A stretch of 64,000 nucleotides of DNA from contig NZ_FONX01000012.1 of NCBI RefSeq assembly GCF_900113035.1, forward strand, positions 1-64,000. Direction: 5' to 3'. Positions 37,648-45,047 of the stretch are shown here, in pieces. Each line of letters starts with the position of its first letter. Position 1 is the first letter of the stretch. Below the pieces are notes generated by a model. It was not told the DNA's origin and made no database searches. It worked only from the letters and a program-made list of their open reading frames with translations. The translations under genes were made by a program, and so were the position numbers. This stretch comes from Paracidovorax wautersii. GTDB lineage: Bacteria; Pseudomonadota; Gammaproteobacteria; Burkholderiales; Burkholderiaceae_C.

Positions 37648-38304
37648 TCAGGCCGGTGGCAGGGAGAGCACCACCGTGCCGTCCCAGCGCGGCACGCCGG
37701 TCGCTGCGGGGCTGGCCTGCGGGGCTGCCGGCGCGGCGCCGGGCAGGGCTGTGGCGGGGCGCAGGCCGTTGGCGCCGGCCTGGGGCGTGGATTCCGCCGC
37801 CGTGCTGCGCGTCAGCCGCGCTTCCAGCGGCACGGCGCGGGTCGTGCCACGGGCTTGCGTCAGCCAGCGTGCCAGCGCATCGGCCGGCACGGCCTTGAGG
37901 GTGACGGTGGCGCGGTCGCCTGCCGAAGACAGCTGCGCGCTGGTGCCCAGCTGCTGTGCGATCGAGGTCTGCAGCGCGCGCAGCGCATCGCCGCTGCGCG
38001 CACGGGGCACGCTCTGCAGCTGCTGCGCCTCGGCCTGCAGCGACTGCATGTGCTGCAGCTGCGCATCCAGCGCGGCATGGCGGGCGGGGGCGGTGCGCAG
38101 CACCTGCAGCGCGGGCGCCAGGGCCACCCACCAGAGCAGGGCCAGCGCCACCACGGAGCCGGCGGCGATGACCAGGGTCTGCTCGCGCCGGGCCAGCGCC
38201 CTCCAGCGCGCCTGCAGCACGGCGGCCATGGCCTGGGGGCTGTTGCTCTCGCTCCTGGCGCCGCTCTTGCCGCCGCTGCCGGGTGGGGTCGTCCTGCCGG
38301 TCAT
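37648..38304 (-). CDS. gspM: Type II secretion protein GspM
   Basis: 218 residues from the ATG at 38304, which overlaps the gspL stop (ATGA). One membrane span (about 45-67, LVIAAGSVVALALLWWVALAP), then a coiled coil (about 78-105) and a small ferredoxin-like periplasmic domain, ending in VVLSLPPA. It pairs with GspL at the assembly platform. The reading frame remains open upstream to 40632, but that part is a shadow of gspL and gspK. Confidence 0.88.
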   Translation of the reverse strand: MTGRTTPPGSGGKSGARSESNSPQAMAAVLQARWRALARREQTLVIAAGSVVALALLWWVALAPALQVLRTAPARHAALDAQLQHMQSLQAEAQQLQSVPRARSGDALRALQTSIAQQLGTSAQLSSAGDRATVTLKAVPADALARWLTQARGTTRAVPLEARLTRSTAAESTPQAGANGLRPATALPGAAPAAPQASPAATGVPRWDGTVVLSLPPA

Positions 38305-39557
38305 CGCGCGGTCTCCATGCGTATCTGCAGCTGGTTGTTGGTGTCGTTGGCGACGTAGCCGCGCGCCAGCAGACGCTGGTTCAGCGCATCGATCTGTTCG
38401 GGCGGCAGGTCCAGCCCGCGCAGCCGCAGCTCGCCCGTGGAATATTCCAGCGTGGCGGGCAGCTGCCCTTCGGGCAGGGTGGCGCCAGCGGCGGCCATGA
38501 GCGGCTCCAGGTCCGACGGCGACATGCTGCCGGCGGCCTGCCGCAGCTGGGCCAGTTCGCGTTCCATCTGCACCGGCGCATCGACGACGGCCTTGACCTG
38601 CGGGAAGGTCTGGGTGAGCGCGTTGCGCACGCCGGCTTCCTTGGCCGCCAGGGCCTGCTTTTCCTGCCAGGCCCAGACGTTGAGCCCCACCACCTGCGTG
38701 ACCACGACGACGCCCAGCGCCCAGCGCGCGGCTCGCCACTGCGGCGCGCGCGCCAGCAGGCCGGCGGCGCTGCCGGCCTTGCGCAGCGCGCGAGTGCGGC
38801 CGCTGCTGGCCAGGTCGAACTGGGCCAGGTCCCAGCTGCCGCGGGCGGCGGCCAGGGCGCGCTGGCTGGCGGTGTGGATCTCGGCCGGGCGGCCCAGCAG
38901 CCGTTCGGCCAGGGTGGCCACGGCGGGTTCGGCGCGCAGCGGCGCGGGCGGGGCGGCGTCGGGGTCGCCTGCACCCTGCGCGGTGGTGGCGCCGGCCCAG
39001 TCCAGCGAGGCGGGGGTGAGCAGCAGCACCACCACGGCCTGGTCGGCGCCGTGGCCGGTGACGACCAGCTGCGGGTCTTCGGGCGTGCCGGTGGCGAAGT
39101 ATTCGGGCGCGCCGCTGCCGGTGGGGCCGGGCGCGAATTCGGGCACCACGCGCGACACCGGCCGGCCGGCCGCTTCCAGCGCCTGCAGCGTGGCGCGCAG
39201 CCAGGCCCGGTCGCACACGGCCACCCAGGCCGGCTCGCCGGCGCGAGCGCCGGGCTCCAGCGCGAAGTGCAGCAGCACGGTGTCGTCGAGCACGCGCTCT
39301 TCCAGCAGGCCTTCGAGCACGGCCCGCAGGCGCGGCGCCTGGGTGCCGGTGCCTTGCGGCAGCGTCACGCGGTGCCACGACAGCAGGCGCGATGGCACCA
39401 CGGCGACGGTCTCGCCGGCACGGCCCGGGTCGGGCAGCAGGGCGGCCGATGCGCTGGCGTTCCGCTGGGCGGTGTGTCCGTCGGCGGTCAGCGTGTAGCC
39501 GTACTCGGTGGACGGCCCCGGCATCTCCGGGGTCAGGGTAAGGATGAGGGTGCTCAT
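38301..39557 (-). CDS. gspL: Type II secretion protein GspL
   Basis: 418 codons. The cytoplasmic actin-like domain (about 1-250) recruits GspE, a single span follows (about 255-275, WALGVVVVTQVVGLNVWAW), and a periplasmic ferredoxin-like domain closes it (about 340-418). The N-terminus MSTLILTLTPEMPG and the segment VLEGLLEERVLDDTVLLHFAL fit the family. Overlaps gspM by 4 bases. Confidence 0.9.
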   Translation of the reverse strand: MSTLILTLTPEMPGPSTEYGYTLTADGHTAQRNASASAALLPDPGRAGETVAVVPSRLLSWHRVTLPQGTGTQAPRLRAVLEGLLEERVLDDTVLLHFALEPGARAGEPAWVAVCDRAWLRATLQALEAAGRPVSRVVPEFAPGPTGSGAPEYFATGTPEDPQLVVTGHGADQAVVVLLLTPASLDWAGATTAQGAGDPDAAPPAPLRAEPAVATLAERLLGRPAEIHTASQRALAAARGSWDLAQFDLASSGRTRALRKAGSAAGLLARAPQWRAARWALGVVVVTQVVGLNVWAWQEKQALAAKEAGVRNALTQTFPQVKAVVDAPVQMERELAQLRQAAGSMSPSDLEPLMAAAGATLPEGQLPATLEYSTGELRLRGLDLPPEQIDALNQRLLARGYVANDTNNQLQIRMETAR

Positions 39558-39623
39558 GGATCGGTTTCGCGGGCCATTTTAGGGGCCTGCCATGACAGAC
39601 CCGAGGGGTGGGTGGGACACCGG

Positions 39624-40781
39624 TCAGCGCAGCGTGTCGGCGCTGTCGCGCACGAAGCTGCCGCGCTCGCGCCAGAGGGTGCGCACCATGCCGCGCTGCT
39701 TGAGCACGAGCGAGCGTTCCTCCACCACCGCCGTGCCCAGCCGCAGCCGGCCGCGCACCTCGAAGTAGCTGGACGAGACGCTGTGCGTGGCGGCGGTCAG
39801 CTCGGCCTGGCTGCCGATCAGCCGGGCGGCGTCGCTCTCGCTGCGGAAATGCTGGCCCTCGCGCGCCTGCACCAGGCGCTGGGCGTCGGACATGTCGATC
39901 TTGTCGATGCTGGCCCACAGCACCACCGCGCTGGCGGTGTTGAGGTTGACCTGGGTGGGCACCGGCAGGATCGTGGCGTAGGGCGCGAGCGCCGCCACGC
40001 TGGCCGGCGGCAGCCCCCACCAGGTGAGCTGCGAGACGGTCTGCGGCATCAGCGGCGCGCTGGGGTTGTTGTTGCTGCTGCCGCCGCTGGCGATGCCTGC
40101 GCTGCCCGCGTTCGCCGCGTTGCCCGCCGTGCTGCTGGCCGGCGCGCCGGTGCCCGTGCCCGATGCGGTGCCCGCACCCGATGCGCTGGGCGGGCCGTGC
40201 AGCACCTGGGCCTGCACCATGCCGCGTGCGACCAGGTTCAGCTCCTGCATCGGCAGGCCCAGGTATTCGAAGAGCCGGGTGAACTGCCGCAGCGCCACCG
40301 GGTTCACCTGGCCGTTGGCGGCCAGGTTGCGCAGGTTCAGGCGCGACTGCATGTCGGTGATCTGGCCCGAGAGGAAGGCGTTGGCCGTGTCGGTGCTGGC
40401 GTCTTCCGCCTGGCTTACGCCGCGCTGGGCCGCGAGGAAGGTCGAAAGGCGGGCCTCTTCGAGCGGCACGGCCCAGGGCTCGGTCAGGTTGTCGGTGCCG
40501 TCGCCGCCGCGCGCGAGCGAGTCTTCGCGCAGGATCAGCCGCGACCAGTCCAGCGCGCCGATCAGTATCCACGCCGCCTGGATGCGGGCGCGTTCGGCGG
40601 TTTCGACCTCCACCGAGCGCCACTGCTGCCACATGGCGGCCGCGGCGAAGCTGGCCACCAGGGTCACGGTGAGCATGGCGGCCAGCAGGGCGGCGCCGGC
40701 CTGCGTGCCGTGTGCGGCGGCGCGCCGCCAGATCGGCGGCCTTGCGGCGCGGCAGCAGGGGCGGCGGTGCATCAGTCTCAT
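39624..40781 (-). CDS. gspK: Type II secretion minor pseudopilin GspK
   Basis: 385 residues from the ATG at 40781, which overlaps the gspJ stop (ATGA). The prepilin-like leader ends in HGTQAGAALLAAMLTVTLVASFAAAAMW. GspK is the only pseudopilin without Glu at position 5, and none is seen here. The large GspK domain follows, with a low-complexity Ala/Gly/Ser/Thr insertion (about 198-235). The helix-hairpin-helix segment VNLNTASAVVLWASI is typical. It caps the pseudopilus tip with GspI and GspJ. Confidence 0.9.
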   Translation of the reverse strand: MRLMHRRPCCRAARPPIWRRAAAHGTQAGAALLAAMLTVTLVASFAAAAMWQQWRSVEVETAERARIQAAWILIGALDWSRLILREDSLARGGDGTDNLTEPWAVPLEEARLSTFLAAQRGVSQAEDASTDTANAFLSGQITDMQSRLNLRNLAANGQVNPVALRQFTRLFEYLGLPMQELNLVARGMVQAQVLHGPPSASGAGTASGTGTGAPASSTAGNAANAGSAGIASGGSSNNNPSAPLMPQTVSQLTWWGLPPASVAALAPYATILPVPTQVNLNTASAVVLWASIDKIDMSDAQRLVQAREGQHFRSESDAARLIGSQAELTAATHSVSSSYFEVRGRLRLGTAVVEERSLVLKQRGMVRTLWRERGSFVRDSADTLR

Positions 40782-41590
40782 GACTTGTTGCCGCCCTGCA
40801 GCGGATTCACCCAGTCGATCGTCATGCCGCCGGCCAGGGCGCCGCCCGGGGGCAGCATCAGATGCAGGCTGATGCCGTCGGGCACGCTGGCGGCCTCGGG
40901 CGAGAGCCCGCCCGGCACCTGCGGCCCCACGGGTGTGCCCGCGCTCGACTGCGCGTTCGACCAGGCGCCGCCGCGGAAATAGAAGAGCTGCCACTGCATG
41001 AGCGGCATCAGCACGGTTTCGGAGCGGCGGTCGGCCTCGCTGGGCGTGCGCGCCCATTGCGCGGCGTGCTGCCAGGCATCGTTCCACTCGCCGCGCGTGC
41101 GCAGCGGGCCCGACTGCCAGCGCAGCCATTGCGTGGTGTTGCCCACGGCGCGCAGCGTCCAGGCCACCACCATGGCGCCGTCGTCGGGCTGGCGCGTGCC
41201 GTGGCGCGTGAGGCGCAGCACCTGGCCGTCCCAGGCGATGGGCTGGGTGCCTTCGATGGCCTGCAGCGCGTCCAGGTCGGTCTTCCACTGCGCCAGCGCC
41301 GTCTGCATCACCAGCAGGCCGTCGGTGCGCTGGCGGGTCAGCTCCTGCGACCGCACCATGCCGTCGAGCCCGCGCCAGCTCATGATGGCGATCAGCGCCA
41401 TCACCGCGATGGCGACCATCAGCTCGATCAGCGTGAAGCCGCGTGCAGCATTGGCCGGCGCCGGGCGCGGCGCGTTCCAGCGGCCGCCGCGCAAGGGCCG
41501 CCCCGCCGCGCTGGCGGCGTCCTCCTTCCCGCATCGCGCAGCGAGGCGAGAGAGGGGCGAAGGCGCGCTGCGCCTCAGGGGGGGGCTCAT
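40778..41590 (-). CDS. gspJ: Type II secretion minor pseudopilin GspJ with repeat-derived leader
   Basis: 270 residues from the ATG at 41590, which overlaps the gspI stop as TGATG. The prepilin site RGFTLIELMVAIAVMALIAIMSWRGLDGM begins only at about residue 50. The 49-residue leader (PPLRRSAPSPLSRLAARC...) is encoded by dispersed repeat R2, whereas normal leaders are 6-25 residues. An internal in-frame TTG about 20 codons before the cleavage site is an alternative start. The tip protein is otherwise of normal type. Confidence 0.88.
   Translation of the reverse strand: MSPPLRRSAPSPLSRLAARCGKEDAASAAGRPLRGGRWNAPRPAPANAARGFTLIELMVAIAVMALIAIMSWRGLDGMVRSQELTRQRTDGLLVMQTALAQWKTDLDALQAIEGTQPIAWDGQVLRLTRHGTRQPDDGAMVVAWTLRAVGNTTQWLRWQSGPLRTRGEWNDAWQHAAQWARTPSEADRRSETVLMPLMQWQLFYFRGGAWSNAQSSAGTPVGPQVPGGLSPEAASVPDGISLHLMLPPGGALAGGMTIDWVNPLQGGNKS
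41470..41590 (-). repeat. Dispersed repeat R2 inside the start of gspJ
   Basis: On the minus strand it reads CCCCCTGAG..., then CTCGCTGCGCGATG, GGACGCCGCC, and GCGGGGCGGCCCTTG followed by CGGCGGCC. The same blocks in the same order occur at 57529-57646 between dppC and dppD. Here it is in frame with gspJ and forms its leader peptide. Confidence 0.75.
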
Positions 41591-41979
41591 CAATACCTTC
41601 CGACGATGGTGGACACGCGCAGCACCGAGTTGTCGCCGTCGAACACCTGGGCGTCCACGCGGCGGAACTGCGGGTTGGGCAGCGGCAGCACCATCACCAG
41701 CACGCCGTAGCTGCGGCCCGCCTGTTCGCAGGTGGTGCGGCCGTCGCCGATGGACGGCATCTGGGCCGACAGGCGCACCTTCACCAGTTCGTTCTCGGCG
41801 CAGATGTGGGCCAGCAGCACGTCGGTCTCGCGCGCGGCGTTGCGCGTCAGGGCCGAGGTGGCCTGCATGCCGGCCAGCAGCGCGATGGCGACGATGGCCA
41901 GCGCCACCATCACCTCGATCAGCGTGAAGCCGTTGCGTGCACCGCGCCGGGCGGTGGGGAATGGACGCCGCCGCAGCAT
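41590..41979 (-). CDS. gspI: Type II secretion minor pseudopilin GspI
   Basis: 129 residues from the ATG at 41979, which overlaps the gspH stop (TGATG). The prepilin site RNGFTLIEVMVALAIVAIALLAG begins at about residue 18. The short C-terminal domain is of normal length for GspI. Tip complex member. Confidence 0.9.
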   Translation of the reverse strand: MLRRRPFPTARRGARNGFTLIEVMVALAIVAIALLAGMQATSALTRNAARETDVLLAHICAENELVKVRLSAQMPSIGDGRTTCEQAGRSYGVLVMVLPLPNPQFRRVDAQVFDGDNSVLRVSTIVGRY

Positions 41980-42452
41980 CACTGCACGCCCTGCGCGGCG
42001 AAGGGCCGCAGCCCGTCGGTGGCCACGCGCACGGCCCGCTGCGGGTGGGCGCTGCTCACGATTACGACCTGCTGCGCGCCGATGAGCGGCTCCGGCCCCA
42101 GCCACAGCTCGGCCGGGCCGCTGACGCCGGTGGTGGGTTCCAGCCATTGCGTGGGCATCTTGGTGCCGGCCGGCAGCCCGTCGAAGCGGAAGCCCTGCGG
42201 CCCGCCGCGCCAGCGCACCGCCACGCCCGAAGCGCGCGACTGCGCCCGCGCAGATTCAAGCAGCGCCGCCAGCCGCTCGCCTTCGCGCTGCAGCTGCGTG
42301 TCGCCGTTGTCGCGCAGGGCGAAGCCCACGCCGGCGGTGGCCAGGGCGATGATGGAGATGACCACCAGCAGTTCCAGCAGCGTGAATCCGCGCGCACGCC
42401 CCGGGGGATTCAAAGGAAAAAGACGAGCAGGCTGCACGGAAGACGCACGCAA
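41979..42452 (-). CDS. gspH: Type II secretion minor pseudopilin GspH
   Basis: 157 codons. Prepilin site ARGFTLLELLVVISIIALATAGVGF at about residue 22, then the GspH beta domain (LAALLESARAQSRASGVAVRWRGG). Separated from gspG by 110 bases that hold a repeat, so its ribosome loading is probably independent of gspG. Confidence 0.9.
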   Translation of the reverse strand: MRASSVQPARLFPLNPPGRARGFTLLELLVVISIIALATAGVGFALRDNGDTQLQREGERLAALLESARAQSRASGVAVRWRGGPQGFRFDGLPAGTKMPTQWLEPTTGVSGPAELWLGPEPLIGAQQVVIVSSAHPQRAVRVATDGLRPFAAQGVQ

Positions 42453-42459
42453 ATGCCGG

Positions 42460-42562
42460 TGTCAGTCGCGGAGAGCTTGCGCCGCCGGGCCGCCCCCAGG
42501 CGAAACGCGGCTCCCTCGGAGGGCAGGGAGCGACGCGCAGTGCGCGACCGTGGGGGCCATCC
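42460..42562 (-). repeat. R2-related repeat between gspG and gspH
   Basis: Minus strand blocks GGCCCCCACGGTCGCGCACTGCGCGTCGCTCCC (read in pieces), CCGAGGG, CTGGGGGCGGCCCGGCGGC. These share the CGCACTGCGCGTCGCT and GGGGCGGCCCGGCGGC elements of R2-type repeats but in a different arrangement, so it is a related subfamily. It contains two GC-rich inverted stretches and no gene. Confidence 0.55.
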
Positions 42563-43051
42563 TTATTGCCAGCTGCCGATATCCGCGTTCTTGCCTTCGC
42601 CGCCGGACTGGCCGTCGGCGCCGAGCGACATCACGTCCACCTCGCCCTTGATGCCGGGGTTCAGGTACTGATACGGGCGGCCCCAGGGGTCGTTGGGCAG
42701 CTTTTCCAGGTAGGGGCGCCAGTTGTTCGGCACCGGGCCGGTGGTGGGCTTGGCGATCAGCGCCTGCAGGCCCTGCTCGGACGTGGGGTAGCGCTGGTTG
42801 TCCAGGCGGTAGAGCTTGAGCGCCTGCATGATGTTGGTGATGTCGGTGCGCGCCGCGGTGCTGCGGGCGTCGTCGGCGCGGTCCAGCACGTTGGGCACGA
42901 TCAGCGCGGCCAGCACGCCGATGATGACCAGCACCACCATCAGCTCGATCAGCGTGAAGCCGGCCGACACGCGGCGGCGCAGCCGCTGGGCGAAACGCGG
43001 GCGCGCAGAGGCGCACGGGGTGGGCGAAAGGGCGGCGGGAGTGTGTTGCAT
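42563..43051 (-). CDS. gspG: Type II secretion major pseudopilin GspG
   Basis: 162 residues from the ATG at 43051; a further in-frame ATG at 43090 would add 13. The prepilin site SAGFTLIELMVVLVIIGVLAALIVPNVLDRADDAR (about residue 30) is followed by the GspG core QALKLYRLDNQRYPTSEQGLQALI and the calcium-binding C-terminal loop (LGADGQSGGEGKNADIGSW). First gene of the minus-strand T2SS run and divergent from gspC. Confidence 0.94.
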   Translation of the reverse strand: MQHTPAALSPTPCASARPRFAQRLRRRVSAGFTLIELMVVLVIIGVLAALIVPNVLDRADDARSTAARTDITNIMQALKLYRLDNQRYPTSEQGLQALIAKPTTGPVPNNWRPYLEKLPNDPWGRPYQYLNPGIKGEVDVMSLGADGQSGGEGKNADIGSWQ

Positions 43052-43113
43052 TGCGGGCAAGAGACTCGGGTGGGTGCGCAGTTCTGACATATCCGGTCAA
43101 TCATAATCCTGCA

Positions 43114-43554
43114 ATGGTGACAAACACATTCAGCCCCTGGGGCGTGCGCCTGGGCACGATGGCGCTCTGGGTTCTGGCAGGCGCCAGCGTGGTGTATTGG
43201 GGGCTGCGGCTCTCGGCCCAGGCGCCGGCCTGGCCGGTGGCCGCCCCGGCGCCCGAGCCCGTGGCGCCCGATGCGCAGGCCCTGGCGCGCCTGCTGGGCG
43301 CCGGCCCGGTGGCCCCGGCCGAGGCGCCTGCCGCGGCCAGCCGCTTCGCTCTGGTGGGTGTGCTGGCCGGCACGGCCAGCGGCCATGGCGCGGCGCTGAT
43401 CGCCGTGGACGGCAAGCCGCCCAAGCCCTACCGGGTGGGCAGCGAGATCGAGCCCGGCCTGGTGCTGCAGTCGCTCGCGCGCAGCCAGGCGCGGCTGGGG
43501 CCGTCGAGGGATGGCGCCACCAGCATGACGCTGGAAATCCCGATCAAGAAATGA
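43114..43554 (+). CDS. gspC: Type II secretion protein GspC (short form)
   Basis: 146 residues from the ATG at 43114. An N-terminal membrane span (about 13-33, MALWVLAGASVVYWGLRL) and the homology region (about 75-140, RFALVGVLAGTASGHGAALIAVDGKPPKPYRVGSEIEPGLVLQSLARSQARL) that binds GspD. No PDZ domain follows, so it is a short GspC. Divergent from gspG and overlapping the cobC stop by 11 bases at its 3' end. Confidence 0.88.
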   Translation: MVTNTFSPWGVRLGTMALWVLAGASVVYWGLRLSAQAPAWPVAAPAPEPVAPDAQALARLLGAGPVAPAEAPAAASRFALVGVLAGTASGHGAALIAVDGKPPKPYRVGSEIEPGLVLQSLARSQARLGPSRDGATSMTLEIPIKK

Positions 43555-44155
43555 GGTGCTTTGCGCCGGTGCCCGCCAGCGCCAGCGGCACCCGCAGCCA
43601 TTCGCCGTAGCCGGGCGCGGGCGCCGTCCATTCGTGCGACAGGGGCGCCACGGCGCCATGCTGCTGCAGCCACTGCACGCAGCGCGCCACGCCCGCATGG
43701 GTGATCCACAGCACATCGCCGCCATGCTCCAGCGCCTGCTGCGCGGCTTGGGCCAGCGCGGCCTGCACGCGGGCCAGCATGTCCGTCAGCGCTTCGCCGC
43801 CACCTGGGTGGTGGCGGGCGAAGTCGGCGGTCCAGGCGTCGATGTCGGCGCGGGGGATATGGGCCCAGGCGCGGTTTTCCCAGGTGCCGAAGTCCAGTTC
43901 GGCCAGCCGGTGATCGGTTTCAAAGGCCAGATCAGGCCGCAGCGCTTGCAGCGCCTGCGCGAGCTGCTCGCATCTTCGTAGCGGCGAGGTGGCGGCTCCG
44001 GCCAGCCGGCCGGGCAGGGCGGCCTGCAGCCGGGCGGCGCAGGCGTGGGTGGCGTCTGCATCGGCGGGCACGTCGTGGCGGCCGTAGCAGATGCCGGCAT
44101 CGATCAGCGGCCGGGCGTGGCGCACCAGCCAGAGTTGGGGCGGGGCGGGCGGCAT
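43544..44155 (-). CDS. cobC: Histidine phosphatase, probable alpha-ribazole phosphatase CobC
   Basis: 203 residues from the ATG at 44155 (TGATG overlap with the cobS stop). Phosphoglycerate-mutase-like fold: catalytic LVRHARP (RHA instead of RHG), second Arg in TSPLRRCEQLA, and H in ITHAGVARC. Coupling to cobS supports dephosphorylation of alpha-ribazole 5'-phosphate for cobalamin assembly. Confidence 0.85.
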   Translation of the reverse strand: MPPAPPQLWLVRHARPLIDAGICYGRHDVPADADATHACAARLQAALPGRLAGAATSPLRRCEQLAQALQALRPDLAFETDHRLAELDFGTWENRAWAHIPRADIDAWTADFARHHPGGGEALTDMLARVQAALAQAAQQALEHGGDVLWITHAGVARCVQWLQQHGAVAPLSHEWTAPAPGYGEWLRVPLALAGTGAKHLIS

Positions 44156-44979
44156 CAGCCCAGGCCGCCGCGCTGCGCCAGCGCGATGGCGGCGCCCAGG
44201 TAGCAGGCGATCTCGCAGACCTGCTGCGTCGCGCCCAGGCAGTCGCCGGTGAAGCCCTGTAGCCGGCGCTGGAACCAGCGGCCCATCCACGCGGCGGCGA
44301 GGGCGCTGGTAATCAGCACCGCGGCGAGCAACGGGGCGCCCAGCACCCACCCGGCCAGCGCCAGCGGCGGCACGCACCAGGCCGCAGCGGCCCACAGCGC
44401 CGGCGTGGCGATGCGTTCGGCCAGCGGCTTGCTCTTGGAGGTGGCGGTGTCTCCCACATGCGGCAGCCGCCAGATCAGCAGCAGCGGCCAGCCGCGCGAA
44501 AGCACATGCCCGGCCCAGAGCGAGACCAGCGCCGCCCCCAGCCCGTGCGTGCCGATGAGCGCCAGCAGCGCCACCTTGGCCAGCAGGGCCAGCACCAGCG
44601 CCATGGCGCCGAAGGCGCCGATGCGCGAATCCTTCATGATCTCCAGCGCCCGTTCGCGCTGCGCGCTGCCGCCCAGGCCGTCGGCCACGTCGGCGAGGCC
44701 GTCTTCATGGAAGCCCCCGGTGGCGATCACGGTGGCGATGGTGCAGCCCACGGCGGCGATGAGCGGCACGAGCGGCGGCTGCCCGCTGAGCGCCGCGTGC
44801 AGCGCGGCATAGGCGGCTGCGGCGATGGCGCCCACCAGCCAGCCCACGCCTGGAAAGTGCGCCGCGCTGGCCCGCAGCATGGCCGGGCTGTAGCCCACCC
44901 AGTCCGCCAGCCGCCCGGTGACGGGCAGCCGCGTGAAGAACTGCACGGCCAGCAAATAGTGGCGCAGGGCTTGCTGCAT
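44155..44979 (-). CDS. cobS: Adenosylcobinamide-GDP ribazoletransferase
   Basis: 274 codons. Integral-membrane enzyme that joins adenosylcobinamide-GDP and alpha-ribazole to complete the cobalamin lower ligand. Landmarks are VQFFTRLPV at the start, GGFHEDGLADVADGLGGS (metal-binding acidic motif, about 90-107), MKDSRIGAFGAMALVL, and several membrane spans. Only cobS and cobC of the pathway are present here. No B12 riboswitch was recognised in the gap before it. Confidence 0.93.
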   Translation of the reverse strand: MQQALRHYLLAVQFFTRLPVTGRLADWVGYSPAMLRASAAHFPGVGWLVGAIAAAAYAALHAALSGQPPLVPLIAAVGCTIATVIATGGFHEDGLADVADGLGGSAQRERALEIMKDSRIGAFGAMALVLALLAKVALLALIGTHGLGAALVSLWAGHVLSRGWPLLLIWRLPHVGDTATSKSKPLAERIATPALWAAAAWCVPPLALAGWVLGAPLLAAVLITSALAAAWMGRWFQRRLQGFTGDCLGATQQVCEIACYLGAAIALAQRGGLG

Positions 44980-44993
44980 GCTGCTGCTATGGT

Positions 44994-45040
44994 TTCGGTA
45001 GCTGAATACGCAGGTAAATCAAGCGCTGGCGGCCTGAAAG
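44994..45040 (+). repeat. Dispersed repeat R1, copy D
   Basis: TGCTATGGTTTCGGTAGC (first hairpin, weakened) then AATCAAGCGCTGGCGGCCTGAAAG. The second stem is no longer complementary, so this is a decayed copy. Lies between the ilvA stop and the cobS start, which run in the same direction. Confidence 0.65.
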
Positions 45041-45047
45041 ACCTGCA

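Noticed and set aside
37648-40632. A 994-codon minus-strand frame as one large protein
   Set aside because: Only its last 218 codons (gspM) make sense; the rest overlaps gspL and gspK in another frame.
43980-44979. B12 riboswitch before cobS
   Set aside because: The gap before cobS is short and holds R1 copy D; no B12-box sequence was seen.
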